7,500 nucleotides of DNA from Lachnoclostridium phytofermentans (GCA_003526525.1 DPVV01000374.1:28405-35904); one strand, 5' to 3'; shown: positions 1 to 5,823, numbered from the stretch's first letter. Numbers and translations: made by a program. Notes: a model not told the origin generated them from the sequence alone.

Positions 1-1194
1 ACTGCAGAAGATCGCTTGGCAATTCAAAAAGAAATTAACCAGTTAAACAACGAAATTACTCGTATTTCAACAGACACTGAGTTCAATACAAAACCTTTAT
101 TAAATGGAAATTTAGATTGCCAGAGCTATTCCAATACCTCTGATGTGGAAATGATTTCTCTATCCGATAACGTAGATGCAAAAGACTATAATTTTATTAT
201 AAATCAAGATGCAAGACAAGCCGTTATGACAGGAATGCAATTAGGTGGACTTTCTGATCAAATTGCTGATGATCAGGCTGGTATTATTAATATTAATGGT
301 ACAGAAATAAAAATTAACGCTGGTGATACCATGGAGCAGGTATTTGAAAAGCTTCGTGAAGCCTGTGATACAATGAATATTAAGGTATTTGCTCAAATTG
401 GTACATCAGGGGACCCAGACTTTGCTGGTTATGAGAGTGGACCGATTGACAATGGATCACTTGTATTTATGACAAAAGAATATGGTTCCAATCAGACGAT
501 TGAGATGCATTGTGATAACGATAAACTTAGTGGCCTATTTGGTATTAGCAGTGGTGGTGCTAAAGCTGTTGGTGTAGATGCAAAAGCGACGTTAGGAAAT
601 GGTTTTTCGTCCACTGCTACAGCTTCTTGTAGTGGTAACATTATTACGGTAACAGACGGTGACGGCTTTGAAATCAAATTTAAGGCTACTCCTGGAGCTG
701 CTAAAACTACATTTACTGATCAAACGGTAAATAATGATGGGGCAAGTATAACAGATGGTGCTGGTTCTGATAATGTATGTATTACTGTTTTACAGGCTGG
801 ACCTATGGATCTTCAGATTGGTGCTAATGAAGGACAAACGATGGAAGTACGTATTCCTCGTGTAGATACTTATACTCTTGGAACGAATATTGTAAATGTT
901 TGTACTCAGGATGGGGCTTCTAGTGCAATTTCGATTCTAGATAAAGCGATTACTATGGTAACTGATATTCGTGCTAAGCTTGGTGCTTATCAAAATCGTT
1001 TGGAGCATGCGATTGCAAACCTTGATGTTGGAGCTGAAAATATTACAGAGGCTTTATCTCGTATCGAAGATACTGATATGGCAAAAGAAATGTCGATATT
1101 TACTCAGAAAAACGTGTTAGTACAAGCAGGTACTGCTATGTTAGCACAAGCAAATGAGAGACCACAAAATATCCTATCCTTATTACAAGGCTAA
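1..1194 (+). CDS. Flagellin, C-terminal part (5' end outside window)
   Basis: Structural subunit of the flagellar filament, exported through the flagellar type III apparatus. The reading frame is open from base 1. The first codons read TAEDRLAIQKEINQL, the conserved end of the flagellin N-terminal helical domain, so the TTG at 16 is not a start and roughly 100 N-terminal residues lie to the left. Counting codons from base 1, residues about 91-135 contain a flagellin IN-type motif (IININGTEIKINAGDT), and about 135-260 form the variable surface domain. LQIGANEGQTM then opens the C-terminal flagellin domain, which ends in the helix AQANERPQNILSLLQG. No HExxH motif is present, so this is not a flagellinolysin. 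Six cysteines lie in the visible part, which is odd for a flagellin. fliS follows after 51 bp, a typical chaperone-substrate pairing. The symbol (fliC or hag) is left open because several flagellin paralogues are common in these bacteria. Confidence 0.95.
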   Translation, partial: TAEDRLAIQKEINQLNNEITRISTDTEFNTKPLLNGNLDCQSYSNTSDVEMISLSDNVDAKDYNFIINQDARQAVMTGMQLGGLSDQIADDQAGIININGTEIKINAGDTMEQVFEKLREACDTMNIKVFAQIGTSGDPDFAGYESGPIDNGSLVFMTKEYGSNQTIEMHCDNDKLSGLFGISSGGAKAVGVDAKATLGNGFSSTATASCSGNIITVTDGDGFEIKFKATPGAAKTTFTDQTVNNDGASITDGAGSDNVCITVLQAGPMDLQIGANEGQTMEVRIPRVDTYTLGTNIVNVCTQDGASSAISILDKAITMVTDIRAKLGAYQNRLEHAIANLDVGAENITEALSRIEDTDMAKEMSIFTQKNVLVQAGTAMLAQANERPQNILSLLQG

Positions 1195-1245
1195 TACTTT
1201 AAAATCAATATGCAGTAATAATGGGAAACCAAGATTGGAGTGGCA

Positions 1246-1725
1246 ATGAATAAGGATCGATTGCGAGAGTTCGCCGTTAGAGTCACACAAGCAAACCAAA
1301 GCCAACTAATTGTTATTCTCTATGACATTTTAGAGGCAGACTTAGAAAGTGCGACAGATGCAATTAACGCGAAGGATTATAAAATATACGAAAAAGAATT
1401 AAGACATGCAAGTCGTGTTATAAATCAACTCATGGGTGCCTTAGACTATCGTTATCCATTAGCATACGATTTACTAAGTCTATATTCTTACTTAAATAAA
1501 AAGCTGGTTTGTGCCCAAATGTCACGAAGTAATCAAGACTTTCCAGAGATACTTGATCTAATAAATGACTTAAGAGTTGGTTTTTTAGAAGTTAGTAAAC
1601 AAGATAACTCAGGACCAATGATGCAAAATACACAGCAGATTTATGCAGGGTTAACTTATGGTAGGGGAACTTTAAATGAATCAAGTTTAAACCCAAGTGA
1701 TATCCATCGTGGATTTAAGGCGTAA
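1246..1725 (+). CDS. fliS: Flagellar export chaperone FliS
   Basis: Cytoplasmic chaperone that binds the C-terminal helix of newly made flagellin and keeps it from polymerising before export. The 159-residue protein is a helical bundle by pattern. Near the N-terminus it has the family segment VTQANQSQLIVILYDI (about 13-28), and in the middle LLSLYSYLNKKLVCAQMSRS (about 77-96). It is longer than the usual 125-135 residues because of a C-terminal extension ending GRGTLNESSLNP...RGFKA, a tail I associate with Lachnospiraceae FliS. The start is taken at ATG 1246, because GGAG at 1237-1240 sits 5 nt upstream. An in-frame GTG at 1240 would overlap that ribosome binding site. The gene is probably cotranscribed with the upstream flagellin, as no promoter is evident in the 51-bp gap. 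Confidence 0.93.
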   Translation: MNKDRLREFAVRVTQANQSQLIVILYDILEADLESATDAINAKDYKIYEKELRHASRVINQLMGALDYRYPLAYDLLSLYSYLNKKLVCAQMSRSNQDFPEILDLINDLRVGFLEVSKQDNSGPMMQNTQQIYAGLTYGRGTLNESSLNPSDIHRGFKA

Positions 1726-1729
1726 ACCA

Positions 1730-1773
1730 CACTAGCAAAGACAATGTTGCGAAGCTTTATTTTTTTGCTTGTG
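1730..1773 (+). terminator. Possible weak terminator after fliS
   Basis: CAC-t-AGCAAAGA at 1730-1741 can pair with the T-rich arm at 1762-1773 (TTTTTTGCT-t-GTG). A smaller alternative is GCAA (1735-1738) with TTGC (1747-1750), followed by the T-rich run 1757-1766. Neither is a classic GC-rich stem plus T-tract. The call rests partly on position: the flagellin-fliS transcript should end before the promoter at 1803. Confidence 0.3.
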
Positions 1774-1802
1774 CTGTAATATAGGAATATAAAAACATTT
1801 AC

Positions 1803-1831
1803 TTGACAATTGGGGTATTTAAGAATATACT
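1803..1831 (+). promoter_or_regulatory. Sigma-A promoter of the trp leader
   Basis: A perfect -35 TTGACA (1803-1808), a 17-nt spacer and a -10 TATACT (1826-1831, 5 of 6 bases) make this the best promoter in the window. Transcription would begin near 1838, about 30 nt before the conserved part of the T-box leader. It is overlapped by an inverted repeat, listed separately. Confidence 0.85.
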
Positions 1832-1841
1832 TTACCCAATT
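1808..1841. promoter_or_regulatory. Inverted repeat over the trp promoter, candidate operator
   Basis: AATTGGG (1808-1814) and CCCAATT (1835-1841) are perfect inverted heptamers. Allowing one extra G, the arms extend to AATTGGGgTA and TACCCAATT, with 15 bp between them. The dyad covers the spacer and -10 element and most of it lies upstream of the predicted transcript start. It would therefore act on DNA, as a repressor site, rather than as RNA structure. The binding protein cannot be named from the sequence. Confidence 0.45.
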
Positions 1842-1865
1842 TAATCAGTAATCCAAAAATAGAAA

Positions 1866-2143
1866 AAAACCGATGAGCAAGAGAAGTAGCTAGAGGAAGT
1901 CTTTACAGAGAGCCGTGGTTGGTGTGATACGGTAAGACAGAGGGTATCCTCGTAGAATTTAGTGAATGGACTTGTGAGGGTGGCTTGAAACCATAAGGAA
2001 GTAGACGCCAACGGGGACCCTGTCCGTTATCAGTAGGGTGTATATGATGGTATACAAAGAGAGTGGGTGCATTGCACCAAATTGGGTGGTATCGCAGAAG
2101 TATTAAGCTTTTGTCCCTTAGTCTAGGGGCAGAAGCTTTTTTT
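1866..2143 (+). promoter_or_regulatory. Tryptophan T-box leader (tRNA-Trp-sensing riboswitch)
   Basis: cis-acting RNA that reads the charging state of tRNA-Trp and controls read-through into the trp genes. Stem I carries the AGTA motif (1884-1887), the distal CAGAGAGCC element (1905-1913) and, on its 3' side, GAA-TGG-A with the specifier TGG at 1967-1969. TGG is the only tryptophan codon, so tRNA-Trp is the predicted ligand. A stem III-like hairpin AACGG...CCGTT follows at about 2014-2032. The T-box sequence is TTGGGTGGTATCGC (2082-2095). The antiterminator can be drawn as GGG 2084-2086 with CCC 2115-2117, a 7-nt bulge UGGUAUC (2087-2093), and 2094-2100 with 2108-2114. The bulge differs from the usual UGGNACC by one C-to-U change. 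Its variable U would wobble with the G discriminator usual for tRNA-Trp. The element ends in the terminator at 2105-2143. Confidence 0.95.
2105..2143 (+). terminator. T-box intrinsic terminator
   Basis: A 14-bp stem (2105-2118 with 2125-2138) begins with AAGCTT and includes two G-U pairs. It closes a 6-nt loop (2119-2124) and is followed by a run of T to 2143. The left arm contains GTCCCT (2113-2118), which also pairs in the antiterminator, so the two structures exclude each other as expected for a T-box. Confidence 0.93.
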
Positions 2144-2230
2144 GTTTTAAGGAATTAACTCTACAATTACCTATAAATAAGAAAAGTAAGCCTTAAACTT
2201 CTCCATGTCACGAATTTTAAACTCTCTAAG

Positions 2231-2308
2231 GGATACTCATTTATCTTATGGGTTTTGCAAGCGTTTTTGCCTAGGCAAAGTATCTTCACCCTAAAGATAA
2301 AAGTATTC
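2231..2308 (+). repeat. Long imperfect hairpin in the second half of the trp leader
   Basis: Three paired blocks lie in register: GGATACT 2231-2237 with AGTATTC 2302-2308 (one G-U), TTTATCTT 2240-2247 with AAGATAAA 2294-2301, and GGGT 2250-2253 with ACCC 2288-2291. That gives 19 bp with small internal loops. The apical loop holds the perfect 14-bp palindrome TTTGCCTAGGCAAA (2266-2279). The surrounding stretch 2151-2386 has no credible gene. Its longest ATG frame, 2205-2294, is 29 codons with no recognisable family. This may be a structured leader RNA or a scar left by loss of upstream trp genes. Confidence 0.5.
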
Positions 2309-2342
2309 TCTTCTATACCTTGGATACTGATTTTTTGTTTTT
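2302..2342 (+). terminator. Possible second attenuator terminator before trpF
   Basis: AGTATTC (2302-2308) can pair with GGATACT (2322-2328, one G-U), followed at once by GA and two T-runs (2331-2336 and 2338-2342). The stem is only 7 bp and AT-rich, with a 13-nt loop, so it would be weak. The same left arm is also the 3' arm of the larger hairpin 2231-2308, because GGATACT occurs twice. The two folds are mutually exclusive. Confidence 0.35.
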
Positions 2343-2386
2343 AAAATATTAGATGCGTGTGCAGAAATGAGGTAAGGATGATGTGA

Positions 2387-2626
2387 ATGAAAACAAAGAT
2401 TTGTGGATTAAAGTCTCCTCGCGAGGTTGAAATTGTGAATAAGTACCCTCCGGATTATAAAAAGCCTTATTTTATAGCAGGAGGATTAACAGCGCAAAGT
2501 GTAAGCCTTTTGGATAGTAGGCTAAGACCTTACGGAGTTGATGTAAGCAGTGGAGTAGAAAGTATGGGACAAAAGGATGAAGAAAAAAAAAGAGAGTTTC
2601 TGCTTGCTGCTTCAAAAATAAGTTAG
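2387..2626 (+). pseudogene. trpF: Internally deleted phosphoribosylanthranilate isomerase (TrpF remnant)
   Basis: TrpF normally converts phosphoribosylanthranilate to CdRP and is a beta/alpha-8 barrel of about 200 residues. Only 79 codons remain. Residues 1-24 match the TrpF N-terminus (MKTKICGL, catalytic Cys at 6, then VNKYPPDY). Residues 26-79 match its C-terminus: the phosphate-binding strands IAGGL at 30-34 and YGVDVSSGVE at 49-58. The junction is in frame after Tyr24, and about 120-125 residues of the middle are missing, including the catalytic Asp near residue 126 of the usual enzyme. The fragment cannot form the barrel and should be inactive as an isomerase. It still has a ribosome binding site (AAGGA 2374-2378, spacer 8) and an intact stop, so a short peptide may be made. 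A TGA directly abuts the ATG. It sits where trpF usually sits, before trpB. Confidence 0.88.
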
Positions 2627-2726
2627 GCTTCTATGCAGAAATTAAAAGGGAAAAGATGTGCATTCACCTGTGGGTAGTTGTTATAAAGTGTCTTCGCATT
2701 CAAGAGTAGGCTTAGGCCTAGAGTGG

Positions 2727-2779
2727 TAAGTCACTTTATGAATATAAAAAGCAATAAATCACTTTGTGAATATAAAAAG
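2727..2779 (+). repeat. Tandem 25-bp direct repeat before trpB
   Basis: The copies at 2727-2751 and 2755-2779 match at 23 of 25 positions, with period 28 and a 3-nt gap. The shared core reads CACTTT-R-TGAATATAAAAAG. The repeat lies between the trpF remnant and the trpB ribosome binding site. The first copy's CACTTTAT (2732-2739) is also the inverted complement of ATAAAGTG at 2683-2690, and a hairpin TAGGC-TTAG-GCCTA (2707-2720) lies between those arms. Confidence 0.8.
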
Positions 2780-2802
2780 TGTACGCGAGAATGGAGGAAA
2801 AT

Positions 2803-3987
2803 ATGAAAGAAGGAAGATTTCTTCAATATGGCGGTCAATATGTACCGGAGACCTTAATGAAAGCGGTTTTAGAGGTAGAAAAAGCATATGAGCATTATAA
2901 AAAGGATCCTGATTTTTGTAAGGAACTTGATACCTTATACCGCGAATATGCAGGAAGACCATCATTGTTATATTTCGCTAAGAAAATGACCGAGGATCTT
3001 TCAGGGGCGAAAATTTACTTAAAGCGAGAGGATCTAAATCATACAGGATCTCACAAGATTAATAATGTACTAGGTCAGGTATTATTAGCTAAAAAAATGG
3101 GTAAGACACGTGTCATAGCAGAAACAGGAGCTGGTCAACATGGTGTGGCAACAGCAACAGCTGCGGCACTTATGGGACTGGAATGTGAAATCTTTATGGG
3201 AAAAGAGGATACAGACAGACAAGCACTTAATGTCTATCGAATGGAGTTGCTAGGTGCTAAGGTGCATCCAGTAACCTCAGGAACTATGACCCTTAAGGAT
3301 GCGGTAAACGAAACAATGGGTGAGTGGACGAAGAGAGTAGAGGACACCCATTATGTGTTAGGTTCTGTTATGGGACCTCATCCATTTCCAACGATTGTTC
3401 GAGATTTTCAGAAGGTGATCGGTAAGGAAATCAAAGAACAACTACAGGAAAGAGAAGGTAGGCTACCGGATGCAATCGTAGCCTGTGTTGGTGGAGGGAG
3501 TAATGCTATGGGAGCATTTTATGAATTCTTGAATGACCCTAGTGTAGCTTTATACGGTTGTGAAGCAGCAGGGCTTGGTGTGGATCATCCTAAAAATGCA
3601 GCAACCATCGCAAATGGAACAGAAGGTATTTTCCATGGAATGAAATCCTACTTTTGTCAGGATGAATATGGTCAGATTGCTCCTGTTTACTCTATTTCTG
3701 CTGGACTTGATTACCCTGGAATTGGACCGGAGCATGCAATGTTACATGATATTAAACGAGCAACCTATGTACCAGTTACGGATGATGAAGCGGTGGAGGC
3801 ATTTGAATATCTCTCAAGGACAGAAGGGATTATACCTGCAATAGAAAGTGCTCATGCAGTTGCATATGCAAAGAAGTTAGCACCGACGATGAGAAAAGAT
3901 AGTATTCTTGTGGTAAATATCTCTGGACGTGGAGATAAGGATGTCGCTGCGATTGCTAGATACAGGGGGGTGAAGTTATATGACTAG
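2803..3987 (+). CDS. trpB: Tryptophan synthase beta chain
   Basis: PLP enzyme that condenses indole with L-serine to give L-tryptophan, the last step of the pathway. It works in an alpha2-beta2 complex with TrpA, which channels indole to it. The 394 residues are the normal length for TrpB1. The family's N-terminal [10 protein letters not shown] is present at 9-18. HTGSHKIN holds the PLP lysine at about 85, and AETGAGQHG holds the catalytic Glu at about 107. GGGSNAMG binds the PLP phosphate, and NISGRGDKD lies near the C-terminus, so no key residue is missing. The start at ATG 2803 is chosen because GGAGG at 2793-2797 lies 5 nt upstream. In-frame GTG 2779 and ATG 2791 would put the start before or over that site. 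It is transcribed under the T-box leader and overlaps trpA by 8 nt. Confidence 0.97.
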   Translation: MKEGRFLQYGGQYVPETLMKAVLEVEKAYEHYKKDPDFCKELDTLYREYAGRPSLLYFAKKMTEDLSGAKIYLKREDLNHTGSHKINNVLGQVLLAKKMGKTRVIAETGAGQHGVATATAAALMGLECEIFMGKEDTDRQALNVYRMELLGAKVHPVTSGTMTLKDAVNETMGEWTKRVEDTHYVLGSVMGPHPFPTIVRDFQKVIGKEIKEQLQEREGRLPDAIVACVGGGSNAMGAFYEFLNDPSVALYGCEAAGLGVDHPKNAATIANGTEGIFHGMKSYFCQDEYGQIAPVYSISAGLDYPGIGPEHAMLHDIKRATYVPVTDDEAVEAFEYLSRTEGIIPAIESAHAVAYAKKLAPTMRKDSILVVNISGRGDKDVAAIARYRGVKLYD

Positions 3988-4753
3988 GATAGAACAAGCA
4001 TTTACGAAGGGAAAAGCACTCATTACCTTTATTACAGGTGGAGATCCAGGAATTGAAGTTACAGAAGAATTAATAATTCAGATGGCTATGGGTGGAGCAG
4101 ATCTAATTGAGATAGGGATCCCATTTTCTGATCCGATTGCAGAGGGACCTATTATACAGGAGGCAAATGAAAGAGCATTAAAGGCGGGAACAACCACAGA
4201 CCTACTGTTTGATATGGTAGAAAGGGTAAGAAGCCAGGTTTTGGTACCTCTAGTATTTATGACTTATATAAACCCAATCTATACCTATGGTGCAGACCGA
4301 TTTTTGAAGCGTTGCAAGGAGGCTGGAATCGATGGAGTAATTGTACCAGACCTTCCTTATGAAGAAAAGGAAGAACTACTTCCTCTTTGTAAATTGCATG
4401 GTATTACATTGATTTCCATGATAGCGCTAACCTCCAAAGAAAGAATTCAAACCATTGCAAAGGAAGCAGAAGGTTTCTTATACTGTGTTTCTTCTCTTGG
4501 GATAACCGGAGAAAGAACAGAGATAGGAAGCCAGGTGAATTGTATGATAGAAGAGGCGAGGAAAGTAGCCGATATTCCTTGTGTAGTTGGATTTGGAATT
4601 TCTACACCAGAACAAGCAAGAGAGATGGCAGAGATATCGGATGGTGTGATTGTCGGTAGTGCAATTGTAAATATTATAGCAAAGCATCAGAAGCAGTGTG
4701 TTCAGCCAGTAATTGATTTTATCAAAGTATTAAAGAACTCAATTTGTGAGTAA
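3980..4753 (+). CDS. trpA: Tryptophan synthase alpha chain
   Basis: Cleaves indole-3-glycerol phosphate to glyceraldehyde-3-phosphate and indole, which passes through the tunnel to TrpB. At 257 residues it is slightly shorter than the enterobacterial protein but complete. The barrel motifs are in order: FITGGDP (17-23), [11 protein letters not shown] with catalytic Glu44, [11 protein letters not shown] (94-104), IVPDLPYEE (121-129), [10 protein letters not shown] (170-179), VVGFGIS (202-208) and [10 protein letters not shown] (221-230). The second catalytic position, Asp60 of the Salmonella enzyme, is Glu55 here (PIAEGP instead of PLADGP). I believe this change is common in clostridial TrpA. 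The start overlaps the end of trpB in ATGACTAG and a GGGGGG run at 3965-3970 can serve as ribosome binding site, so translation is probably coupled for equal subunit amounts. Confidence 0.97.
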   Translation: MTRIEQAFTKGKALITFITGGDPGIEVTEELIIQMAMGGADLIEIGIPFSDPIAEGPIIQEANERALKAGTTTDLLFDMVERVRSQVLVPLVFMTYINPIYTYGADRFLKRCKEAGIDGVIVPDLPYEEKEELLPLCKLHGITLISMIALTSKERIQTIAKEAEGFLYCVSSLGITGERTEIGSQVNCMIEEARKVADIPCVVGFGISTPEQAREMAEISDGVIVGSAIVNIIAKHQKQCVQPVIDFIKVLKNSICE

Positions 4754-4758
4754 GTGGA

Positions 4759-4817
4759 TAGCCATACTTGTCAAGGGGAAGTATCATGGTATATGATAGA
4801 ACTTGACAGTATGGCTA
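4759..4817 (+). terminator. Long hairpin after trpA, possible operon end
   Basis: TAGCCATACT-t-GTCAAG (4759-4775) pairs with CTTGACAGTATGGCTA (4802-4817), giving 16 bp with one bulged T. Inside it TATCAT (4782-4787) pairs with ATGATA (4793-4798). It starts 6 nt after the trpA stop. No T-tract follows (TTTATATAATGG), so it may act as an mRNA 3'-end stabiliser or a factor-assisted terminator rather than a standard intrinsic one. Its right arm contains TTGACA (4803-4808), with TATAAT at 4823-4828. The 14-nt spacing is too short for a normal promoter. Confidence 0.5.
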
Positions 4818-4921
4818 ATTTATATAATGGAAGTGTGATGATGTTACAGTAGGCTTTATATGACAGGAGTTTACTATATTGATGTACAGTATGCTATTTT
4901 TACTAAATTGAATTTACAGTA
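4806..4921 (+). repeat. Four phased ACAGTA repeats upstream of the ABC transporter
   Basis: ACAGTA begins at 4806, 4846, 4886 and 4916, so the steps are 40, 40 and 30 bp, each a multiple of about one helical turn of ten. The flanks are partly shared: T lies one to three bases before and GC follows after one or two bases (ACAGTATGGC, ACAGTAGGC, ACAGTATGC, ACAGTACGC). All four lie in the 219-bp gap before the permease gene. They are candidate binding sites for a regulator contacting one face of the DNA. No known regulator motif is recognised. Confidence 0.5.
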
Positions 4922-4972
4922 CGCATTGTCATACAGGCAAGACGAAAAGCTGACGCAGAAATGAGGGTATAG

Positions 4973-5752
4973 ATGAAACACTTAAAAAAGGATGTACATA
5001 AAAGATATGTAAGTTTGCTTGCAATCGCTTTATGGTTGATATTGTGGCAAGTAGCAAGCATAGTGATAAATAGTAATATATTAATTGCTTCCCCAATACA
5101 AGTAGTGACTACGATAGCGAAATTAATCTTTGAAAAAAGTTTTTGGTTTAGCATCTCGTCTTCTTTTCTAAAAATAAGTCTAGGATTTATTTTAGCGGTA
5201 GTAACCGGTGTATTATTATCACTTGGAGCTTATCATAATGTATTTTTAAAAGAATTTTTTACGGTTGCGATGAGAGTGATTAAATCCATTCCAGTTGCCT
5301 CTTTTGTAATTTTAGCACTTTTATGGGTGAGGGCTCGAAACCTATCGATACTAATTTCTTTTCTGATGGTTCTTCCTATTATCTATACGAATGTGTTAAA
5401 AGGGGTAGAATCAGCTGATCAAGAATTACTTGAAATGGCAGAAGTTTTTCATATGAGTGGATTTAGAAAACTAAAATTTATCTATCTTCCAGCTGTGATG
5501 CCATATTTTGTCTCTGCTTGTTCAGTAGGTTTGGGCTTTTGTTGGAAATCAGGGATTGCTGCGGAGGTAATTGGCTTACCCAAAAACTCAATTGGAGAGC
5601 AATTATATGAGGCCAAATTATATCTTATGACAAAAGAGATGTTTGCTTGGACTGTTGTGATTATAGGAATTAGTGTAGTATTTGAAAAGCTTATTCTTTT
5701 ACTTATAAAAAAATTAAACCATGCTTTAACCAAAGAATTGTTGGAGAAATAG
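4973..5752 (+). CDS. ABC importer permease, NitT/TauT (SsuC/TauC/ThiX-like) family
   Basis: Integral membrane subunit of an ABC importer. The 259-residue length is typical for this binding-protein-dependent permease family. Hydrophobic segments suggest about six helices: roughly 13-33, 66-88, 106-120, 123-142, 175-195 and 224-246. The cytoplasmic coupling loop that docks on the ATPase is the EAA-type segment EMAEVFHMSGFRKLKFIYLP (154-173). The later GFCWKSGIAAEVIG (188-201) resembles the conserved W-(K/R)-x-x-(I/V)-AAE-(L/V)-(I/L)-G stretch of sulfonate, taurine and thiamin-precursor permeases. The substrate cannot be told from this. ATG 4973 is preceded by GAGGG (4963-4967) at 5 nt. The partner ATPase follows after 84 bp. 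No substrate-binding protein gene is next to it in the window, which is unusual for the family. No convincing promoter is seen. Confidence 0.88.
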   Translation: MKHLKKDVHKRYVSLLAIALWLILWQVASIVINSNILIASPIQVVTTIAKLIFEKSFWFSISSSFLKISLGFILAVVTGVLLSLGAYHNVFLKEFFTVAMRVIKSIPVASFVILALLWVRARNLSILISFLMVLPIIYTNVLKGVESADQELLEMAEVFHMSGFRKLKFIYLPAVMPYFVSACSVGLGFCWKSGIAAEVIGLPKNSIGEQLYEAKLYLMTKEMFAWTVVIIGISVVFEKLILLLIKKLNHALTKELLEK

Positions 5753-5805
5753 GGGTAGAAGTGCAATGATATTATGGGCGGTGTACAACCTTACTACTAA
5801 TATGA

Positions 5806-5823
5806 AAGGTGTTAAAGCACCTT
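5806..5823 (+). other. Small hairpin just before the ATPase ribosome binding site
   Basis: AAGGTG (5806-5811) and CACCTT (5818-5823) form a perfect 6-bp stem with a 6-nt loop, ending 3 nt before GGAGG at 5827-5831. It could modulate translation or mark an mRNA processing point, but this is inference from position only. Confidence 0.35.

Noticed and set aside
16..18. TTG at 16 as the flagellin start.
   Set aside because: The frame is open to base 1 and the preceding codons TAEDR belong to the conserved flagellin domain, so the gene begins outside the window.
391..780. Flagellinolysin-type metallopeptidase insert in the flagellin variable region.
   Set aside because: No HExxH zinc motif is present and the region is of ordinary size for a flagellin surface domain.
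2256..2270. CcpA cre-like site TGCAAGCGTTTTTG.
   Set aside because: The left half fits the consensus but the right half ends TG instead of CA, and it lies inside the loop of a leader hairpin downstream of the promoter. Too weak to call.
2320..2347. Internal promoter TTGGAT-16-TAAAAT before the trpF remnant.
   Set aside because: The -35 has only three consensus bases, and the T-runs here are as well explained by AT richness or the possible terminator.
4803..4828. Promoter from a perfect TTGACA and a perfect TATAAT before the permease gene.
   Set aside because: The spacer is 14 nt, too short for sigma-A, and TTGACA is part of the long hairpin arm.
4879..4935. Other promoter guesses before the permease: TTGATG-16-TACTAA and TTGAAT-16-CATACA.
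   Set aside because: Each -10 matches only about three of six bases, so neither can be chosen over background.
2361..4966. Identical 12-mer GCAGAAATGAGG at 2361-2372 and 4955-4966, with a shorter GCAGAAAT at 2635.
   Set aside because: One or two shared 12-mers are expected by chance in 7.5 kb (about 28 million position pairs against 16.8 million possible 12-mers), and part of the match is ribosome-binding-site sequence.
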